Assembly (NCBI GenBank): GCA_049609065.1
Contig: JBMYYE010000088.1
Location: forward strand, 1-10,468
Length of the DNA: 10,468 nucleotides
Source: JBMYYE01 sp049609065
GTDB lineage: Bacteria; Pseudomonadota; Alphaproteobacteria; Rhodobacterales; Rhodobacteraceae
Reading direction: 5' to 3'
Within the stretch, counting starts at the first letter, position 1; each line of letters opens with the position of its first letter. Below are positions 6,598 through 10,468 of the stretch, in pieces. The notes below the pieces were generated by a model, which saw nothing but the letters and a program-made list of their open reading frames with translations, searched no databases and was not told where the DNA came from. The translations under genes and the position numbers were made by a program.

Positions 6598-6601
6598 GTG
6601 A

Positions 6602-8575
6602 TTACTGGTCCAAGAAGCTGCGCAGTTTACGGCTTCGACTTGGATGTTTGAGCTTTCTGAGTGCTTTTGCCTCAATCTGACGGATCCGTTCGCGGGTCAC
6701 GCTAAATTGCTGGCCCACTTCTTCGAGCGTGTGATCGGTGTTCATCCCGATCCCAAAGCGCATCCGTAAAACCCGTTCTTCGCGCGGTGTAAGCGACGCC
6801 AGAACCCGTGTTGTGGTTTCTTTGAGGTTTTCTTGGATCGCGCTGTCCAAAGGCAAAACAGCGTTTTTATCTTCGATGAAATCACCAAGTTGGCTGTCTT
6901 CTTCGTCACCGATTGGCGTTTCAAGGGAAATTGGCTCTTTCGCGATTTTCATCACTTTGCGCACTTTTTCCAATGGCATTTGTAGTTTTGCAGCCAATTC
7001 CTCAGGTGTCGGTTCGCGGCCAATTTCATGAAGCATCTGACGCCCTGTGCGCACAAGTTTGTTGATCGTTTCGATCATATGCACCGGAATACGGATCGTG
7101 CGCGCCTGATCCGCGATGGAGCGCGTGATCGCCTGGCGGATCCACCATGTGGCATAGGTCGAGAATTTATAACCACGGCGATATTCGAATTTATCCACCG
7201 CCTTCATCAGGCCAATGTTACCTTCTTGGATAAGGTCCAAGAATTGAAGGCCGCGGTTGGTGTATTTTTTAGCGATTGAAATCACGAGGCGAAGGTTTGC
7301 TTCGACCATTTCTTTCTTCGCTTGGCGGGCTTCTTTTTCACCCTTTTGAACTTGTTGAACGATACGGCGATATTCAGGGATATCCACCCCAACATAAGTC
7401 CCGACCTGCGCCATGTCCGCGCGGAGTTCTTCTATTTTATCGGTGGATTTTTCCAAAAGCATGGTCCAGCCACGCCCTGATTTTTCACTAATCCGTTCGA
7501 GCCATGTTGGGTCAAGCTCATAGCCGCGGTAAGCTTCGATAAATTCGCGGCGGTTGATCCGCGCCTGATCTGCGAGCTTCACCATGGCGCTGTCGATGGA
7601 CATGATGCGGCGGTTGATGCCGTAGAGCTGATCGATCAAGGCTTCGATACGGTTGTTGTGAAGATGCAGTTCATTCACGAGAACTACGATCTCTGAGCGC
7701 ACCTTCTGATAGGTTTTCTCTTCTTTTTCTGAGAAGCTCTCATCTTCGTTGATGGTCGCAGAAATCCGAAGGTCTTGTAGCTCAGACAGTTTTTCGTAAT
7801 CTTGCGCAATCAGATCAAGCGTTTCCAAAACACGTGGTTTAAGCGCGCTTTCCATCGCCGCAAGCGATAGGTTCGCTTGCTCTTCTTCATCGTCATCATC
7901 GTCTTCTTTGATGATCGGATTGCCATCTGCATCGAGCTCTTGCTCGGCTTCTTTCTTTTCTCCAGCAGGCGTCGTAACGGAGGTCGCGACGGGTTCTTCG
8001 TCCTCGTCTTCGTCCATCGAATTGCCAAATGTTGTCTCAAGGTCGATCACATCGCGCAGCAAAATGTCTTCGGACAACAGTTCATCACGCCAAATGGTGA
8101 TCGCTTGGAATGTCAGCGGGCTTTCACACAGCCCCGCGATCATCGTGTTGCGCCCAGCCTCAATACGTTTGGCAATGGCGATTTCGCCTTCACGCGACAG
8201 AAGTTCAACTGACCCCATCTCACGCAGATACATCCGCACCGGATCATCCGTCCGATCGAGTTTCTCACCACCCGTAACCGCAAGCGCGATCTCACCAGGA
8301 TCCGCTTTGGTCACGAGGTCTGTATTGCCTTGGGCTTCTTCTTCGTCTTCATCTTCGATGATGTTGATACCCATTTCAGAGAGCATCGACATCACGTCTT
8401 CGATTTGTTCTGATGACACCTGATCAGGCGGCAAAACCGTGTTCAACTGATCATATGTGATATAGCCACGTTCGCGGGCCTCAGCGATCATCTTTTTAAC
8501 GGCAGCTTGGCTCATATCAACCATTGGTTCGTTGTCGTCGTCGCGTTTCGCTTGGTCCTGGGTCTTAGAGGCCAT
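6602..8575 (-). CDS. rpoD: RNA polymerase primary sigma factor RpoD (sigma-70)
   Basis: This is the housekeeping sigma factor that directs core RNA polymerase to most promoters. Its 657 residues are in the alphaproteobacterial range, longer than E. coli's 613. Region 1.1 is about 17-75 and region 1.2 about 107-145 (DDPVRMYLREMG). The non-conserved region is very acidic (runs near 188-194 and 224-232; another acidic run at 74-80). Region 2 is about 424-495 (ANLRLVISIAKKYTNRGLQF, DLIQEGNIGLMKAVDKFEY, TYATWWIRQAITR). Region 3 is about 505-575, and region 4 about 592-657, with the helix-turn-helix HTLEEVGQQFSVTRERIRQI. The start has AAGGAG (8587-8582) 6 nt upstream. It lies downstream of dnaG, as in the classic macromolecular-synthesis operon, but the 151-bp gap with a GANTC-rich repeat region suggests it also has its own regulated promoter. 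A strong terminator ends it. Confidence 0.99.
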   Translation of the reverse strand: MASKTQDQAKRDDDNEPMVDMSQAAVKKMIAEARERGYITYDQLNTVLPPDQVSSEQIEDVMSMLSEMGINIIEDEDEEEAQGNTDLVTKADPGEIALAVTGGEKLDRTDDPVRMYLREMGSVELLSREGEIAIAKRIEAGRNTMIAGLCESPLTFQAITIWRDELLSEDILLRDVIDLETTFGNSMDEDEDEEPVATSVTTPAGEKKEAEQELDADGNPIIKEDDDDDEEEQANLSLAAMESALKPRVLETLDLIAQDYEKLSELQDLRISATINEDESFSEKEEKTYQKVRSEIVVLVNELHLHNNRIEALIDQLYGINRRIMSIDSAMVKLADQARINRREFIEAYRGYELDPTWLERISEKSGRGWTMLLEKSTDKIEELRADMAQVGTYVGVDIPEYRRIVQQVQKGEKEARQAKKEMVEANLRLVISIAKKYTNRGLQFLDLIQEGNIGLMKAVDKFEYRRGYKFSTYATWWIRQAITRSIADQARTIRIPVHMIETINKLVRTGRQMLHEIGREPTPEELAAKLQMPLEKVRKVMKIAKEPISLETPIGDEEDSQLGDFIEDKNAVLPLDSAIQENLKETTTRVLASLTPREERVLRMRFGIGMNTDHTLEEVGQQFSVTRERIRQIEAKALRKLKHPSRSRKLRSFLDQ

Positions 8576-8598
8576 TCAATGCTCCTTTACGGTCATGG

Positions 8599-8604
8599 AT
8601 GATA
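8599..8604 (-). promoter_or_regulatory. Weak candidate -10 for rpoD
   Basis: TATCAT on the minus strand matches the -10 consensus at 5/6 positions. It would start a transcript near 8592, just ahead of the ribosome binding site. The best upstream hexamer, TTCGCA (4/6), is 19 bp away, and it falls within the proximal GANTC-containing repeat. GcrA-activated promoters often have poor -35 elements, so this is possible but weak. Confidence 0.25.
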
Positions 8605-8621
8605 ACCGTTGTATTAATCGT

Positions 8622-8675
8622 TGTGCGAATCAGTGTGCTGATCCGAATCAATATCGCGAATCAATGATTCGCACA
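8622..8675. repeat. Nested inverted repeats in the rpoD upstream region
   Basis: TGTGCGAATCA (8622-8632) and TGATTCGCACA (8665-8675) are perfect 11-bp inverted arms. The right arm is shared with a tight palindrome, GCGAATCA-A-TGATTCGC (8656-8672). A third dyad, ATCAG-TGTG-CTGAT (8629-8642), overlaps the left arm and extends between the arms. CGAATCAAT is also directly repeated at 8644 and 8657. No T-run follows any of the stems on the minus strand, so they are not a dnaG intrinsic terminator. Confidence 0.75.
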
Positions 8676-8705
8676 TCTGCATAACGCCATGTTAGGGCGG
8701 GAATC
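8622..8705. promoter_or_regulatory. GANTC (CcrM-type methylation) site cluster in the dnaG-rpoD intergenic region
   Basis: Five GANTC pentamers lie at 8627-8631, 8645-8649, 8658-8662, 8666-8670 and 8701-8705. Four of them are embedded in the word CGAATCA: three direct copies at 8626, 8644 and 8657 and one inverted copy at 8665-8671. CcrM methylates GANTC in alphaproteobacteria, and GcrA acts at methylated GANTC promoters with sigma-70 RNA polymerase. The position directly upstream of rpoD fits a control region for rpoD. Which regulator binds cannot be told from the sequence. Confidence 0.6.
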
Positions 8706-8726
8706 ACAATGGGTTCGCGCAATTTG

Positions 8727-10468
8727 TCACTTTTTCTTCGAGAAATTTATCTTCTCAATCATTGAACTAAAATTATCTCGCTCTTCTTTAACGAGGAGCG
8801 ATCCATTCTCCGCTTTCTCGTAAACCGCTTTATCTTCTTGTTCTGAGCGTATCGCACGATTGCGCGCCTCAGCGGCTTGGCTCAATCGCCATGTAACCCC
8901 TTCATCCGCCAAATGCGTGAGATCCTCTCGCGCATCTTCGACCTCTTCCACAAGAGCCCGCCGCGCTTCGAGTTTGGCAATTTCATCACTGACACACGCC
9001 ATCGCCAATTCCCCATCCCCTGGATGGCGGATCGCGGGTGAGATTTGCACATGGCGATAGGAGAAGAGCTTTTCAAGGGCCGCGACCCCAACTTCTGCCT
9101 GCATTTTTTCCCGCAACGCAGTGCCATCATCAAGCGGCTCTTGATGCAGTGCATGCAACAAACACGCCAAAATGCGGCGATGATCCGCATGCCCGCATTG
9201 AAGGCGCTCTAAGTCGCTTTCAAACTGAACCGCCACCGATGGGGTTGCGATCAACGTCGCCAGAACAACCGCCTCTCGCACATGGCTATCATCCACATGC
9301 CCTGCCACCAACAAAGAGGACTTGGCACTCGACGTCACGTCTGGCACACGCTTACGCCAGTTAAATTTCCCGCCCTTCGAATTGCCTTGGAACGGGGTCC
9401 ATTCACGTCGCTCACCGCCTTTGGCTGGCCGAAATAGAGTTTCGCGCAGCTCCTTAATCGCCAGCCCATAGTGATGGCGCAAATCAGGATCAGGGATTTT
9501 TCGGATCGCATCCCTCAAGGATTTATCGAGCGCCGCCCTGCGTTCTGGACTGTCAAAGCTTTTGTCTTCGGTTTCACGCTGCCACAGCAGCTGTACCAAA
9601 GGCTGGGCCTCATCCAAAAGGGCCTGCATCGCGGAGGCGCCTTTGGCTTTGATCAAATCATCAGGATCGAGCCCCTCTGGCATCAACACAAACCGCAAAC
9701 TGCGCTGTGGACCAATGAGAGGCAGCGCCAAATCCACAAGCCGCATCGCCGCCCGAAGCCCCGCCTTATCCCCATCAAGCGCAATGATCGGTTCAGGCGA
9801 AATGCGCCACATCAATTCCAACTGTGATTGGGTGATTGCCGTTCCCAAAGGTGCAACCGCCGCGGTAAAGCCCGCGCGTTCAAGCGCAATCACATCCATA
9901 TAGCCTTCGGCCACGATAAAGGGCTGACCTTTGCCCGCCTTTTCGCGCGCAGGCCCATGATTATAAAGACTGCGCCCCTTATCAAAGAGCGGCGTTTCAG
10001 GCGAATTTAGATATTTGGCCCGCGCATTTGGATCCATCGCGCGTCCACCAAGCCCGATGGCCCGTCCACGCGCATCGCGAATGGGAAAAATAATCCGCCC
10101 GCGAAAGCGATCATAAGGCGCGCCACCATCATCAGGCTTGGCGCATAGCCCCGCCTCAATGATATGTTCGGGTTTGACATTTTTACCTGTGAGATGCTGA
10201 AACAAACCTTGGCGTTGATCGGGCGCAAACCCCACCTCAAAGCGTGTTTGCACGGCTTCGCCAAGTCCGCGGCCTGTGAGGTAATCACGGGCAAATCCCG
10301 CCTGCGCGGTCTTGAGCTGAAGGCGATAATATTGCACGGCTTGTTCCATCACCTCAGCCAAAATTGTGCGTTTATCAGCAATTTTTTGTGCGCGCGGGTC
10401 AGCGGCGGGCACCTGCATTCCTGCCTCAGAGGCTAGGATTTTGATCGCTTCCATGAAGTCCACATTTT
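8727..10468 (-). CDS. dnaG: DNA primase DnaG (5' end outside the window)
   Basis: DnaG makes the RNA primers for DNA replication and works with the DnaB helicase at the fork. About 580 codons are present. The N-terminal zinc-binding domain lies beyond the right edge. The frame continues through the edge, and the GTG at 10463 is not the start, because the first residues (NVDFMEAIKILASEAGM) match the usual junction after the zinc domain. Visible parts: the N-terminal part of the polymerase core (RFRGRIIFPI, GLGGRAMDPNARAKYLNSPETPLF), the TOPRIM domain with EGYMD (9908-9894) and the metal-binding DGDKAG (9776-9759), and a longer, less conserved C-terminal region, presumably including the helicase-interaction domain. 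The last 25 residues are Lys- and Asn-rich and more AT-rich in DNA. It is followed by rpoD on the same strand. Confidence 0.97.
   Translation of the reverse strand, partial: NVDFMEAIKILASEAGMQVPAADPRAQKIADKRTILAEVMEQAVQYYRLQLKTAQAGFARDYLTGRGLGEAVQTRFEVGFAPDQRQGLFQHLTGKNVKPEHIIEAGLCAKPDDGGAPYDRFRGRIIFPIRDARGRAIGLGGRAMDPNARAKYLNSPETPLFDKGRSLYNHGPAREKAGKGQPFIVAEGYMDVIALERAGFTAAVAPLGTAITQSQLELMWRISPEPIIALDGDKAGLRAAMRLVDLALPLIGPQRSLRFVLMPEGLDPDDLIKAKGASAMQALLDEAQPLVQLLWQRETEDKSFDSPERRAALDKSLRDAIRKIPDPDLRHHYGLAIKELRETLFRPAKGGERREWTPFQGNSKGGKFNWRKRVPDVTSSAKSSLLVAGHVDDSHVREAVVLATLIATPSVAVQFESDLERLQCGHADHRRILACLLHALHQEPLDDGTALREKMQAEVGVAALEKLFSYRHVQISPAIRHPGDGELAMACVSDEIAKLEARRALVEEVEDAREDLTHLADEGVTWRLSQAAEARNRAIRSEQEDKAVYEKAENGSLLVKEERDNFSSMIEKINFSKKK

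Noticed and set aside
6553..6675. N-terminal extension of yjbQ (41 extra residues, upstream ATG at 6675)
   Set aside because: It would cross the rpoD terminator and run into rpoD in a different frame. The family begins at 6552, where a strong ribosome binding site is correctly placed.
7908..8423. 171-codon Ser-rich open frame on the plus strand
   Set aside because: It is the antisense shadow of the acidic part of rpoD: Asp/Glu codons read backwards as Ser/Phe/Leu. No ribosome binding site or recognisable domain.
8656..8672. Palindrome as an intrinsic terminator of dnaG
   Set aside because: The 17-bp dyad has only a 1-nt centre and no T-run after it. A role as a protein site or methylation site fits better.
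10461..10463. GTG as the start of dnaG
   Set aside because: DnaG needs an N-terminal zinc-binding domain. The frame continues through the edge, and the sequence here is internal to the family.

Overview
The window looks like a chromosomal segment from an alphaproteobacterium, most likely a marine member of the Rhodobacterales (Roseobacter group). The evidence is the RpoD type (657 residues with acidic insertions), the gene run dnaG-rpoD-yjbQ-nrdR-ribD, a dense cluster of GANTC (CcrM-type methylation) sites, and moderate-GC coding sequence. I cannot fix genus or species from the sequence alone. No tRNA, rRNA, CRISPR array, insertion sequence or prophage gene is visible.

Left part (1-4436, plus strand): three genes of an ABC-transporter-dependent (group 2 type) capsule locus. 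They are kpsS (its 5' end lies outside the window), an outer-membrane polysaccharide export (OPX) lipoprotein of the BexD/KpsD/Wza type, and kpsC with two tandem glycosyltransferase modules. KpsS and KpsC would build the short beta-Kdo linker on a phosphatidylglycerol-type lipid. The OPX protein would form the outer-membrane exit for the finished chain. The ABC transporter (KpsM/KpsT) and the periplasmic adaptor (KpsE) are not in the window.

Right part (4433-10468, minus strand): housekeeping genes, read from right to left. They are dnaG primase (5' end outside the window), rpoD (primary sigma factor), a YjbQ-family gene, nrdR (repressor of ribonucleotide reductase genes) and ribD (riboflavin deaminase/reductase). 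nrdR and ribD overlap by ATGA and are probably translationally coupled. rpoD ends in a clear intrinsic terminator, and the ribosome binding site of yjbQ lies directly beyond it. The capsule and riboflavin blocks converge tail to tail and share the tetranucleotide TTAA as their two stop codons, with no terminator between them.

The most interesting non-coding signals are in two intergenic regions. The 151-bp dnaG-rpoD gap holds five GANTC sites within 79 bp, built into repeated CGAATCA words and nested dyads. By eye I found only about three other GANTC sites in the rest of the window. The 159-bp gap upstream of nrdR holds a perfect DnaA box (TTATCCACA) at the predicted transcription start, a NrdR half-site over the predicted -10 and a small inverted repeat. 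Both point to cell-cycle or replication-linked control. I see no gene set that amounts to an undescribed system.
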